The position numbers and the translations under genes are program-made. Positions 26,134-34,656 of a stretch of 64,000 nt of DNA are shown one piece after another (the first letter of the stretch is position 1; each line of letters begins with the position of its first letter). This DNA comes from Lonepinella koalarum (GTDB lineage Bacteria; Pseudomonadota; Gammaproteobacteria; Enterobacterales; Pasteurellaceae): contig NZ_CP170642.1 in the NCBI RefSeq assembly GCF_042926695.1, positions 682,001-746,000 of the forward strand. Direction: 5' to 3'. Under the pieces are notes generated by a model that made no database searches, was not told the origin of the DNA, and saw nothing but the letters and a program-made list of their open reading frames with translations.

Positions 26134-26634
26134 ATGGGATTTTTTGATAAATTATTTGGTGCGAAAGAAAGTAAAGCGGTTGAAGTCGAAATCTATGCTC
26201 CACTTTCAGGTGAAATTGTGAATATCGAAGATGTGCCAGATGTCGTTTTCTCTGAGAAAATTGTTGGTGACGGAATCGCGATTCGTCCAAATAGTAATAA
26301 GATTGTCGCCCCTGTAGATGGTGTGGTTGGTAAAATTTTTGAGACTAATCATGCCTTTTCCATGGAGTCAAAAGAAGGCATTGAATTATTCGTTCACTTC
26401 GGTATTGATACTGTAGAATTGAAAGGGGAAGGATTTACCCGCGTCGCGAAAGAAGGTCAAGAAGTTAAACGTGGTGATACCGTGATTGAATTTGATCTCG
26501 AATTATTAGAGCAAAAAGCAAAATCAGTATTAACTCCAGTAGTGATTTCAAATATGGATGAAATCAGTAATATTAGTAAAAAAGTAGGTGATGTGGTTGC
26601 TGGTGAATCCGTTATTTTAGTATTGAAAAAATAA
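26134..26634 (+). CDS. crr: Crr, EIIA-glucose of the PTS
   Basis: EIIA-Glc accepts phosphate from HPr and, depending on its phosphorylation, activates adenylate cyclase or inhibits non-PTS permeases. In Haemophilus it is therefore linked to cAMP and competence. The 166-residue product has the two zinc/phosphate histidines in NHAFSMESKEGIELFVHFGIDTV split across about residues 70-92, and the PDVVFSEKIVGDG motif. A ribosome-binding site GGAGAG precedes the ATG. The operon ends with the terminator at 26652. Confidence 0.97.
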   Translation: MGFFDKLFGAKESKAVEVEIYAPLSGEIVNIEDVPDVVFSEKIVGDGIAIRPNSNKIVAPVDGVVGKIFETNHAFSMESKEGIELFVHFGIDTVELKGEGFTRVAKEGQEVKRGDTVIEFDLELLEQKAKSVLTPVVISNMDEISNISKKVGDVVAGESVILVLKK

Positions 26635-26651
26635 TCCTATATGATTGAATT

Positions 26652-26675
26652 AAAGCCCATTTTATGGGCTTTTTA
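26652..26675 (+). terminator. Terminator of ptsHI-crr
   Basis: AAAGCCCAT-TTT-ATGGGCTTT forms a nine-base-pair stem followed by TTATTATC. It begins 18 bases after the crr stop. Confidence 0.9.
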
Positions 26676-26749
26676 TTATCACTATCCTTATCTTATCTCT
26701 TGATTTATTCATTATATTGCGTATAAAACAGGCATTTGTGTTATAAAAA

Positions 26750-26765
26750 TGTAACATAGATCACA
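26750..26765. promoter_or_regulatory. CRP-binding site upstream of lctP
   Basis: TGTAA-CATAGA-TCACA matches the CRP core TGTGA-N6-TCACA at nine of ten positions, with A-rich and T-rich flanks. It lies about 83 bases before the lctP start, a typical activating position, and fits catabolite control of lactate use. Confidence 0.75.
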
Positions 26766-26847
26766 AAATTGCAACTTTCTACTATTTTTATTTTTAGATT
26801 TTTATAAAATACGCAGCCTATTTGCCAAATGTTTTAGAGAGGTTTAT

Positions 26848-28443
26848 ATGGCATTGTTTTTAAGTATTTTTCCCATTGTGCTATTAATTTATTTAATGGT
26901 TAAACGTAACCCAGTCCCTTCTTATATTGCTCTTCCAATGGTTGCAATATTGGTTTATTTAATTAAAGTTTTCTATTTTGATGCTGATTTGGTATTAGTG
27001 AATGCTAGTGTGGTATCGGGCTATATCTCAACACTATCCCCAATTACCGTTATTTTTGGTGCGATTCTCTTTCATAGAACACTTGAAAATTCAGGGGCAT
27101 TGAATACGTTACGTCAATGGCTATCCAATATTAACCCAAATCCTGTTGCACAGTTAATGATTATCGCTTGGGCGTTTGCCTTTATGCTTGAAGGAGCAAG
27201 TGGTTTTGGTACACCTCCTGCTATTGCCGCACCAATCTTAATTGGATTAGGTTTTAAACCGTTCCGTGTGGCCTGTTTAGCTTTAGCAATGAACTCCGTG
27301 CCAGTTTCTTTCGGCGCGGTGGGAGTTCCAACTTGGTTTGGTTTTTCACCATTAGGTTTGTCGGTTCAACAAACTCTTGAGGTTAGTGGTATGACAGCCT
27401 TAATTCATTCGGTTGCCGCCTTTATTATTCCTGTGATTGCCTTGCTTTTTGTTGTGGAATGGAAGGAGGTTAAACGTAATATTCTTTTTGTATATATCAG
27501 TATTATTGCTTGTGTAGTGCCTTATTTCCTACTTGCTCAAATCAATTATGAGTTCCCTTCATTAGCCGGTGGTGCGATAGGTTTGTTAATTTCTATTGTG
27601 GTGGCAAATTTTGGCATTGGTTTAGCCAAAGTGGAAAATGCTGAAACAAATATTCTGATTACTACAGGGCAAATATTCAAAGCCTTATCTCCAACCTTAT
27701 TATTAATAGCTGTGTTAGTGGTAACAAGATTACCGCAACTGCCATTTAATGCAATGATTCAAGATAAAACCGAATGGTTAAGTTTTTCTTTAGGGTATTT
27801 AGGTGATTTCACTATCACCAAAGGATTGGTGCTTTCATTAAATCATATTTTTGCAACCACTATTTCGGATAACTACCGTTTACTTTACGTACCAGCGTTG
27901 ATTCCATTTGGTATTGTGTCGTTGTTGACGTTCTTTATTTATCGTTTAACCGTAAAAGAAGTGCACGAAATTGCGATGCGTACTATTAAACAGGGAATTA
28001 GACCGTTCTGGGCGATGTTTGGCTCTCTTGTTATGGTAAAATTGATGACAATGGGCGGCGATAGTTCTATGGTAAAAATTATTGGTACGAGTTTTGCCAG
28101 TGTTGCTGGTGAATCTTGGACTTATTTCTCCGCTTATTTAGGGGCTATTGGGTCATTCTTCTCGGGTTCTAATACCGTTTCTAACTTGACCTTTGGTGGT
28201 GTTCAATTCTCCACAGCGGAATTGGTTGGCTTAAATACGTCCTTAATTTTAGCCTTGCAATCTGTTGGTGGTGCAATGGGTAATATGATTTGCGTAAATA
28301 ACATTATTGCGGTCAGTACTATTGTGAATTTACAAAATCAAGAAGGTGAAATCTTGAAGAAAACGACTATTCCCATGTTAATTTATGGTGTAATTGCCGC
28401 AATTGCTGCGACTTTTATTGTGCCACTATTCTATTCAATTTAA
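26848..28443 (+). CDS. lctP: LctP, L-lactate permease
   Basis: LctP imports L-lactate, an important carbon source for Pasteurellaceae on mucosal surfaces. The 531-residue protein has about 13 hydrophobic segments and the LctP/LldP family motifs AFMLEGASGFGTPPAIAAPIL, VPTWFGFSPLGL and SGSNTVSNLTFGGVQ. AGAGAGG upstream gives a ribosome-binding site. The gene is followed after 29 bases by lldD, so uptake and oxidation of lactate are co-expressed. A CRP site lies upstream. Confidence 0.95.
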   Translation: MALFLSIFPIVLLIYLMVKRNPVPSYIALPMVAILVYLIKVFYFDADLVLVNASVVSGYISTLSPITVIFGAILFHRTLENSGALNTLRQWLSNINPNPVAQLMIIAWAFAFMLEGASGFGTPPAIAAPILIGLGFKPFRVACLALAMNSVPVSFGAVGVPTWFGFSPLGLSVQQTLEVSGMTALIHSVAAFIIPVIALLFVVEWKEVKRNILFVYISIIACVVPYFLLAQINYEFPSLAGGAIGLLISIVVANFGIGLAKVENAETNILITTGQIFKALSPTLLLIAVLVVTRLPQLPFNAMIQDKTEWLSFSLGYLGDFTITKGLVLSLNHIFATTISDNYRLLYVPALIPFGIVSLLTFFIYRLTVKEVHEIAMRTIKQGIRPFWAMFGSLVMVKLMTMGGDSSMVKIIGTSFASVAGESWTYFSAYLGAIGSFFSGSNTVSNLTFGGVQFSTAELVGLNTSLILALQSVGGAMGNMICVNNIIAVSTIVNLQNQEGEILKKTTIPMLIYGVIAAIAATFIVPLFYSI

Positions 28444-28472
28444 TTAAATGATAATTTAAAAAGAGGTAAAAT

Positions 28473-29636
28473 ATGATTATTTCATCTGCAAATGACTATC
28501 GTGAAGCAGCCAGACGCAAAGTTCCCCCATTTATGTTCCATTATGCAGACGGTGGTTCTTATGCGGAACGTACTTTACAACGTAACGTCACTGATTTAGC
28601 AGATATTGCATTAAGACAGCGTGTATTAAAAGATATGTCACAATTAGACACGGAAATTGAGCTATTCGGTGAAAAGTTATCTATGCCAGTGGCATTGGCA
28701 CCTGTTGGTGCATTAGGTATGAACGCTCGTCGTGGTGAAGTGCAGGCTGCTCAAGCAGCGGATAATAAAGGGATTCCGTTTACCTTATCGACAGTATCTA
28801 TTTGCCCGATTGAAGAAGTCGCCCCAGCGATTAAACGTCCGATGTGGTTTCAACTTTATGTATTGAAAGATCGTGGTTTTATGAAAAATGCTCTAGAACG
28901 TGCTAAAGCTGCGGGCTGTTCTACTTTAGTCTTTACCGTGGATATGCCAACCCCGGGGGCGAGATACCGTGATATGCATTCTGGGATGAGCGGTCCGTAT
29001 AAAGAAATTCGCCGTGTATTACAAGGAATTACACACCCATTCTGGGCATGGGATGTGGGGATCAAGGGCAAACCACATACATTAGGTAATGTTTCTACTT
29101 ATATGGGGAAACCGATCAATTTAGATGATTATATCGGTTGGTTAACGCAAAATTTTGACCCCTCTATTTCTTGGCAAGATTTAGAGTGGATCCGTGATTT
29201 CTGGGATGGTCCAATGGTGATTAAAGGTATTCTAGACCCAGAAGATGCTAAAGATGCCGTACGTTTCGGCGCAGACGGTATCGTTGTATCTAATCATGGT
29301 GGTCGTCAACTTGATGGTGTACTTTCTAGCGCAAGAGCATTGCCACCGATTGCGGATGCGGTAAAAGGCGAAATTAAGATTTTAGCAGATTCAGGTATTC
29401 GTAATGGTTTAGATGTGGTGCGAATGCTTGCTTTAGGTGCTGATGCGACTATGCTAGGTCGCTCTTTTGTGTATGCTTTAGGTGCGGCTGGTCGTGCAGG
29501 CGTAGAAAATATGTTAGATATTTTCAAAAAAGAAATGAAAGTTGCCATGACGTTAACTAGCAATCAACGTATTAGTGATATTACTTCTGATGCTTTGGTG
29601 GATTATCAGAAGTTACTGACAGAAGTAGCTAAATAA
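28473..29636 (+). CDS. lldD: LldD, FMN-dependent L-lactate dehydrogenase (quinone)
   Basis: LldD oxidises L-lactate to pyruvate at the inner membrane and feeds electrons to quinone. The 387-residue product starts MIISSANDYREAARRKVPPF. It shows the FMN alpha-hydroxyacid oxidase motifs: FTLSTVSICPIEEVA, WFQLYVLKDR, VFTVDMPTPGARYRD, the catalytic SNHGGRQLDG (His and Arg) and DSGIRNGLDVVRMLALGAD. A ribosome-binding site AAGAGG precedes the ATG. It ends in a strong terminator. Confidence 0.97.
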   Translation: MIISSANDYREAARRKVPPFMFHYADGGSYAERTLQRNVTDLADIALRQRVLKDMSQLDTEIELFGEKLSMPVALAPVGALGMNARRGEVQAAQAADNKGIPFTLSTVSICPIEEVAPAIKRPMWFQLYVLKDRGFMKNALERAKAAGCSTLVFTVDMPTPGARYRDMHSGMSGPYKEIRRVLQGITHPFWAWDVGIKGKPHTLGNVSTYMGKPINLDDYIGWLTQNFDPSISWQDLEWIRDFWDGPMVIKGILDPEDAKDAVRFGADGIVVSNHGGRQLDGVLSSARALPPIADAVKGEIKILADSGIRNGLDVVRMLALGADATMLGRSFVYALGAAGRAGVENMLDIFKKEMKVAMTLTSNQRISDITSDALVDYQKLLTEVAK

Positions 29637-29643
29637 TATTAAG

Positions 29644-29670
29644 TCACCGCCTTTACGGGCGGTGATTTTT
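29644..29670 (+). terminator. Terminator of lctP-lldD
   Basis: TCACCGCC-TTTACG-GGCGGTGA is a perfect eight-base-pair stem followed by TTTTT. It overlaps the stop of the convergent DUF808 gene. Confidence 0.92.
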
Positions 29671-30556
29671 AGTTAATTGATTGGTGCTGTTTTTTACTAA
29701 ATAAAGTCATCAACGGTAACACAATAATACAGCAAATTGTCCCGATAAAAATACCAACACTTAAATCAGCTAAAATAGAAAAAGGACTGTCAAGTTGCAA
29801 ATTTTCAATAAAATGATGCAAGATAGGCAAATAATGCACAAAAATGCCGCCCCCGACCATAAACATCGCAATCACCCCAATTACCGATAAAGATTTCATA
29901 AACCAAGGCATAAAAAATAGCAAAAACTTACCGATTGGCTGTGTCATAGGGTTTTCTTTTTTGATTAACCATAAACCAACATCGTCTAATTTCACAATTA
30001 GACCCACTAATCCATACACAAAAAAGGTGATGCCAATCCCAATGGCTAGTAAGGTTAAGATTTTAGGTAATAATTCTGCATCTTGAATTGAACCCAACGC
30101 AATAATGATAATTTCTGCGGAGAGAATAAAGTCGGTTTTAATAGCACCTGTTATTTTCTCTTTTTCGCTACTTGTTGTTTCATTTAAAGTGCGGTCTAAA
30201 TTCTTTTGATTTTTAGGTAAGAATTTATGGATCAATTTTTCCATTCCTTCAAAACACAAATAGGCACCACCAATCATTAATAATATATTGATAAATGATG
30301 GCAGATAAATGGCAAGTAATAACGCAAGGGGAATCAGAATCGCTTTATTCCACAAAGATCCTTTTGCCACCGCCCACACTATTGGTAATTCTCGACTGGC
30401 AGCGACATCTTTGCCGCTAACTTGTGTGGCATTTAGGGTCAAATCATCACTAATTACGCCAACAGTTTTCTTAGCAGCAACTTTGGTCATTAACGCTACA
30501 TCATCTAATACCGATGCAATATCATCGAGTAACGTAAATAAGGAACTAAATGCCAT
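29669..30556 (-). CDS. DUF808 family inner-membrane protein (YedI-like)
   Basis: The 295-residue product begins MAFSSLFTLLDDIASVLDDV and reads closely like E. coli YedI. An amphipathic N-terminus is followed by KVAAKKTVGVISDDLTLNATQVSG, and then about six membrane segments between roughly residue 75 and the C-terminus. The function of DUF808 proteins is not established. The gene lies 12 bases downstream of ycaO on the same strand, so the two may be co-transcribed. A USS occurs at about 30188. Confidence 0.85.
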   Translation of the reverse strand: MAFSSLFTLLDDIASVLDDVALMTKVAAKKTVGVISDDLTLNATQVSGKDVAASRELPIVWAVAKGSLWNKAILIPLALLLAIYLPSFINILLMIGGAYLCFEGMEKLIHKFLPKNQKNLDRTLNETTSSEKEKITGAIKTDFILSAEIIIIALGSIQDAELLPKILTLLAIGIGITFFVYGLVGLIVKLDDVGLWLIKKENPMTQPIGKFLLFFMPWFMKSLSVIGVIAMFMVGGGIFVHYLPILHHFIENLQLDSPFSILADLSVGIFIGTICCIIVLPLMTLFSKKQHQSIN

Positions 30557-30568
30557 TTTTTCTCCTAT

Positions 30569-32329
30569 TTACTTCCAATTTTCTTTTTTAGCTTTTTGTA
30601 ATTTAGCATAAGCAGCAAGCAATTTTTGATGTGCTGTAAATTTTTGTAAATGCTCATCATCTGCTAATAAATCATAGAACGGATTACCACCATTTACCGC
30701 TTTCCACGCAAAATCCACCGCACTTTTACCGTACATTTTCTCAAACACTTCCCGATACTGTTCAGGTTCACGATCTTCATCAAGGAATAACTCTATACTA
30801 CTGATTAAGCAACGATAGTAGTTGGCACGTTCTGGTGTGAACACGGAGCTGTTCATATTGTATGCCCAATTCGCCCAGTCTAATGCCAATTCCAAATCAC
30901 CTAAAGCAAGATAAAGCATTGATTTTAATTCACCCACACGCAAGGTCGTCCAACCTGATTTGGGTGGTGGCACAATGCCGATAAATTCACGCACACGAGT
31001 AGCGTCATCAATGCCTTGATCGTCTAATTCGTCCAATAATTCTTGATAAGTATCCGCATCGTGGTGGAAGTGCGGTAAATCTAACAGGATTTCACGCCAG
31101 TCCATAGCCATATTATTATTAGCGTATATTAAATCGTCCACAGGGTAGATATCCGACATTGACGGCACGATAATACGGCAAGCATACACATCTAAATGAT
31201 TGTAATCCATAATATAAACTTCTTTGCCGTCCGCATTAAAGATAGACATTAGATTATGATATTCTTGTTCCGTGTTGCCCGAAAAATCCCAATGCACAAA
31301 CGGATAATCCGCTTGTTGTTTAAATAAATCCCAAGAAATTAAACCGCTCGAATCAATAAAGTGGGTTTCTAAATTGGCATGTTCTGCTACATCATCATTA
31401 TTAAAAGACGGGGGAGTAAACACGTCTAAATCTTTTAAGCTACGCCCTTGCAACAATTCCGTCACCGTCCGCTCAAATGCCACTTGGAAATTTGGGTGAG
31501 CCCCAAAGGAAGCAAAACAAGTACCATTGTTAGGATTAAGCAGAATCACACAAATGACAGGGTATTTTCCCCCTAATGAAGCATCGTAGGCTAAAATCGG
31601 AAAACCTTCCTGTTCTAATTTTTCAATAGAGGCTTGAATAGTCGGATATTGAGCAGTCACTTCCGTTGGGATTTTCGGTAAACTAATGGCTTCTGCAATA
31701 ATGCGATTTTTTACATAACGTTCGAAGACTTCCGATAAGCCTTGTACACGAGCTTCATTCTTAGTGTTACCTGCCGACATACCGTTGGATACATACAGAT
31801 TAGCAATAATGCTTTGCGGAATATACACGGTTTGTTGATCCGATTGACGAATATAAGGCATCGCTACGATACCACGATCATAATTACCTGATTGCAGATC
31901 CACTAATAATTCAGGGGTTAATTCTCCCTCAGGATCGTAATAACCGAGCAAATAATCATCTAAAATGCCTTCTGGCAACAAATCCTCATCATCAATTTCA
32001 AACCATTTTTCAGTTGGGTAGTGAACGAACTCGCCGTTGGCAATATCTTGTCCTAAATAATAATCCGCAAAGAAATAGTTAGTGGAAAGACGTTCAAAAT
32101 ATTCGCCTAACGCTGATGCCAATGCGGCTTTTTTACTCGCACCTTTGCCGTTAGAAAAACATTGTGGACAATCACGATCCCGAATATGCACAGACCACAC
32201 ATTCGGCACAGGATTAAGCCAAGAGGCTTCTTTAATATTGAAACCAAGTGCGGTTAATTTTTGTTGAAATTTTGCGATACTGTCTTCAAGGGCAGCATCT
32301 TTGCCCGGGATAAAGGTTTGTTCTGTCAT
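30569..32329 (-). CDS. ycaO: YcaO, ATP-dependent cyclodehydratase-like protein
   Basis: The 586-residue product is the length of E. coli YcaO and has the same architecture. An N-terminal YcaO ATP-binding core (FSNGKGASKKAALASALGEYFERLS, NTKNEARVQGLSEVFERYVK) precedes a C-terminal extension with TPR-like helices (residues about 480-560). YcaO proteins activate amide backbones with ATP. E. coli YcaO has been linked to RimO-dependent beta-methylthiolation of ribosomal protein S12. No RimO gene or peptide precursor is adjacent, so this is the stand-alone housekeeping form and not part of an azole peptide cluster. Three USS occur in the gene. Confidence 0.92.
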   Translation of the reverse strand: MTEQTFIPGKDAALEDSIAKFQQKLTALGFNIKEASWLNPVPNVWSVHIRDRDCPQCFSNGKGASKKAALASALGEYFERLSTNYFFADYYLGQDIANGEFVHYPTEKWFEIDDEDLLPEGILDDYLLGYYDPEGELTPELLVDLQSGNYDRGIVAMPYIRQSDQQTVYIPQSIIANLYVSNGMSAGNTKNEARVQGLSEVFERYVKNRIIAEAISLPKIPTEVTAQYPTIQASIEKLEQEGFPILAYDASLGGKYPVICVILLNPNNGTCFASFGAHPNFQVAFERTVTELLQGRSLKDLDVFTPPSFNNDDVAEHANLETHFIDSSGLISWDLFKQQADYPFVHWDFSGNTEQEYHNLMSIFNADGKEVYIMDYNHLDVYACRIIVPSMSDIYPVDDLIYANNNMAMDWREILLDLPHFHHDADTYQELLDELDDQGIDDATRVREFIGIVPPPKSGWTTLRVGELKSMLYLALGDLELALDWANWAYNMNSSVFTPERANYYRCLISSIELFLDEDREPEQYREVFEKMYGKSAVDFAWKAVNGGNPFYDLLADDEHLQKFTAHQKLLAAYAKLQKAKKENWK

Positions 32330-32363
32330 TAAATTTTCCTATATAAATTAGTTTTTCAAAATA

Positions 32364-32383
32364 CCTAGTACTGGCGTACTAGG
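32364..32383. repeat. Perfect hairpin upstream of ycaO
   Basis: CCTAGTAC-TGGC-GTACTAGG is a perfect eight-base-pair stem with a tetraloop, 35 bases in front of the ycaO start. It is followed by CTAAGCATGG and not by a T-run. It contains two CTAG tetranucleotides. It could be an mRNA leader structure or an operator. Confidence 0.5.
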
Positions 32384-32460
32384 CTAAGCATGGTCACGCT
32401 ATTCCGTAGCTTAAAGAAAAATATAAATTTTTCACCGCACTTTTATATTGCTAGGCTAAA

Positions 32461-32713
32461 ATGATCCTCCGTCTTTACCACCTAAATTTCTTCCGTTTGA
32501 ACCACCTAAATCTCCCCCGTCTTTGCCGCCTGAAAATTCATAAATTTTTAGGAAAATGGCGTCTGTCTGAGCGTAGCGAGTTCAGCCATTTTTCGTTAAA
32601 AAAATTTATGGATTTTCAGGAAACAAGGCAAAATCGGGGTGTGCTTTCTTTTTGCTTACTTTTGCTTTGCACGAGCAAAGAAAAAGTAAGTCGCCAACGG
32701 CGAAACCGATAAA
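32461..32713. repeat. Composite intergenic element: 24-bp repeats plus nested palindromes
   Basis: No convincing gene lies in 32330-32713. Three diverged 24-bp direct repeats start at 32469, 32493 and 32517 (cores CCGTCTTTACCACCTAAA, CCGTTTGAACCACCTAAA, CCGTCTTTGCCGCCTGAA). Next come nested inverted repeats: TTTGCC...CCTGAAAAT-CATAAATTT on the left (about 32522-32550) is mirrored by AAATTTATGGATTTTCAGG...GGCAAA (to about 32635). A second long hairpin follows: CTTACTTTTGCTTTGC-ACGA-GCAAAGAAAAAGTAAG (about 32658-32693). On the minus strand the 24-bp repeats read as Gly-rich octapeptides (GGKDGGDL, GGSNGRNL, GGKDGGSF) ending in TAG, but the frame is closed upstream. It looks like a mobile palindromic repeat or a gene-end remnant. 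Confidence 0.6.
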
Positions 32714-34477
32714 TCAAATCCTACATATCCCCAAATCAAACACCTTATTATGAAACTGATGTAGTGTACCACGATGTCCAATACTTAACACAATCATATT
32801 CGGTAGTTTTTCACGAATTTTGCGGTACAGAATATATTCGGTCGGTTCATCAAGGGCGGAGGTGGTTTCATCTAAAAACACAATATTCGGTTTGGTTAAG
32901 AAAATACGAATAAACGCTACCCGTTGTAATTCGCCCGGTGAAAGTATAGCTTGCCAGTCATTTTCCTGATCCAATGCGTGAATGTAATTGCTTAGACGGC
33001 ATTTTTCCATATATAGCTCTAAATCAGTATGGTGAGGATCAATATTGGGATAACAAATTGCTTGGCGTAATGTACCTTGTGGCATATAGGGACGCTGTGG
33101 TAAAAACAGGACATTGGCATTGCAAGGACGTTCGCAATAACCAAAGGTTTCAAAGGGATAGATCCCAGCAATGGCTTTCAATAAGGTGGTTTTGCCCGCT
33201 CCAGATGGTCCTTGAATTAACAATGCATCGCCTGCATTAAGCGCTAAATTTACTTGTTGTAACAACACTTCACCGTGCTGATCTTTTAACCCAAAGTCTT
33301 TTAATCTAATGCCTAAACCACATTCTATTGGTTGAATAATTTGTTGGTTATCAAGCTGATCTAGCCTAAGCATAAAATCATACAAACGGTTTAAACGTGC
33401 TTGATATAGGGTGAATTGTTCATAAAATAAACGGAAAAATGACAACGCACGCATTAAGCGGTTAAAGGCTTGCACGGTTTGGTGCATATCACCTAAGGTG
33501 GCAAGTCCGGCAAAGAAGCGAGGGGCTTGTAGCATTAAAGGTAAAATCATGGCAAATTGGGTGACACCTGTGTTAAAGCCATCTAAGCCTAACATCCGGC
33601 GGACAATCGCCCAGCGGTTTTCAATAATAGCATTAAATTTAGTTTTTAAATGGATATGTTCTTGCTTTTCGCCATCATAAAAGGCGATACTTTCTGCATT
33701 ATCACGCACACGGATTAATGAATAACGATAATTCCCAGCATATTTTTCTTTGGTATAATTGAGTTTAATTAATGGATAACCGATCCAAACGGAAAGTGTT
33801 GTGGCAGTAATAATAAAAATATAGATAAAAAACACCGCACCTTTAGGAATTTCAATGCCAAATAGTGATAATAAGCCAGATAATCCCCACAAAATAATGG
33901 TAAATTCAATAATTGATACTAAGGCACCAATCATACCATCGAGCAAATCTACTGTTCCAGTGACAAATTCCTTAGCATCTTGTTCAATACGTTGATCGAT
34001 ATTATCGGGTAAGTCTTTTTCATATTTAATTCGATAGTAATTTTTATTTTGTAACCAACGTTCAAGCATTTGTTCATTCATTTTTTCTAGCCAACGAATT
34101 TCAAATACCTGACGGACCAAATAATTTAGAATAGAATGGATAATTTTAAAGCCCACTAGCATGGCATTCAGCAAGGCGAAAAACCAAAAGGCATCGGCTT
34201 TTTTGTCTTGTAATGAACTGTATAACCCGTTATAAAAGAAAGAGTTAAGTACGCTGATGCGTACTTCTAATAAAATAAATACCAGCAATAATAGTATTAA
34301 GCCAAGCGTTTTAATGAGATGGCTATTGTTGACGCAAGGTTGACTAATCAGCCAAAATTTCTCCCCAAAAGGGGTTTTGCGTAATAAAAGTGCGGTGCAA
34401 AATAGCCCTAAACTTAGCCAAAAAAGAGTAGTGAGAAGCCAAGTGAAACTGTCGTTAAGTTCTGTTTGCCAGTGCAT
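32714..34477 (-). CDS. SbmA/YddA-like ABC transporter, fused permease and ATPase
   Basis: This 587-residue half-transporter has about six membrane segments in an SbmA/BacA-like domain (residues 1-330, including FYNGLYSSLQDKKADAFW and RIEQDAKEF). It is fused to a C-terminal ABC ATPase with Walker A QGPSGAGKTTLLKAIAGIYP, signature LSPGELQRVAFIRIF and Walker B NIVFLDETTSALD. This matches the YddA/ABCD-type family (similar to H. influenzae HI0036). Substrate is unknown; relatives handle peptides, vitamin B12 or long acyl chains. The SbmA domain with its own ATPase distinguishes it from proton-driven SbmA. It is flanked by intergenic palindromic repeats on both sides and appears monocistronic. Confidence 0.85.
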   Translation of the reverse strand: MHWQTELNDSFTWLLTTLFWLSLGLFCTALLLRKTPFGEKFWLISQPCVNNSHLIKTLGLILLLLVFILLEVRISVLNSFFYNGLYSSLQDKKADAFWFFALLNAMLVGFKIIHSILNYLVRQVFEIRWLEKMNEQMLERWLQNKNYYRIKYEKDLPDNIDQRIEQDAKEFVTGTVDLLDGMIGALVSIIEFTIILWGLSGLLSLFGIEIPKGAVFFIYIFIITATTLSVWIGYPLIKLNYTKEKYAGNYRYSLIRVRDNAESIAFYDGEKQEHIHLKTKFNAIIENRWAIVRRMLGLDGFNTGVTQFAMILPLMLQAPRFFAGLATLGDMHQTVQAFNRLMRALSFFRLFYEQFTLYQARLNRLYDFMLRLDQLDNQQIIQPIECGLGIRLKDFGLKDQHGEVLLQQVNLALNAGDALLIQGPSGAGKTTLLKAIAGIYPFETFGYCERPCNANVLFLPQRPYMPQGTLRQAICYPNIDPHHTDLELYMEKCRLSNYIHALDQENDWQAILSPGELQRVAFIRIFLTKPNIVFLDETTSALDEPTEYILYRKIREKLPNMIVLSIGHRGTLHQFHNKVFDLGICRI

Positions 34478-34508
34478 AAGATTTTTTCAATATGATTAAG
34501 AAAAAGAG

Positions 34509-34592
34509 CGTAGGGACGAATCGATGTGTGATGTGTCTGCCCGAAAATCACGCTCCGTTTTTAACGGGCGGGTACATCGGTTTGTCGCTACG
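34509..34592. repeat. Imperfect palindromic repeat element (about 84 bp)
   Basis: CGTAGGGACGAATCGATGT at the left end is mirrored by ACATCGGTTTGTCGCTACG at the right end, and TGCCCG by CGGGCG nearer the centre. The opening CGTAGGGACG resembles the TAGGGGCG next to the palindrome at 15839. It lies between the TonB receptor gene and the SbmA-like gene. A separate weak hairpin at about 34617-34637 (GGGCAGTCTAACCGCCCC) may terminate transcription. Confidence 0.6.
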
Positions 34593-34656
34593 ATTTTATT
34601 TGTTATACAACAAAAAGGGCAGTCTAACCGCCCCTTATAAATTAGTCAAAATTTAA

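Noticed and set aside
30569..32329. ycaO as part of a thiazole/oxazole-modified peptide cluster
   Set aside because: No precursor peptide, dehydrogenase or exporter with matching spacing is nearby. Length and tail match the stand-alone E. coli YcaO.
32461..32712. Plus-strand open frame of 83 codons in the ycaO/SbmA gap
   Set aside because: It runs through direct and inverted repeats, has no ribosome-binding site or recognisable domain, and its composition follows the palindromes. It is better explained as repeat DNA.
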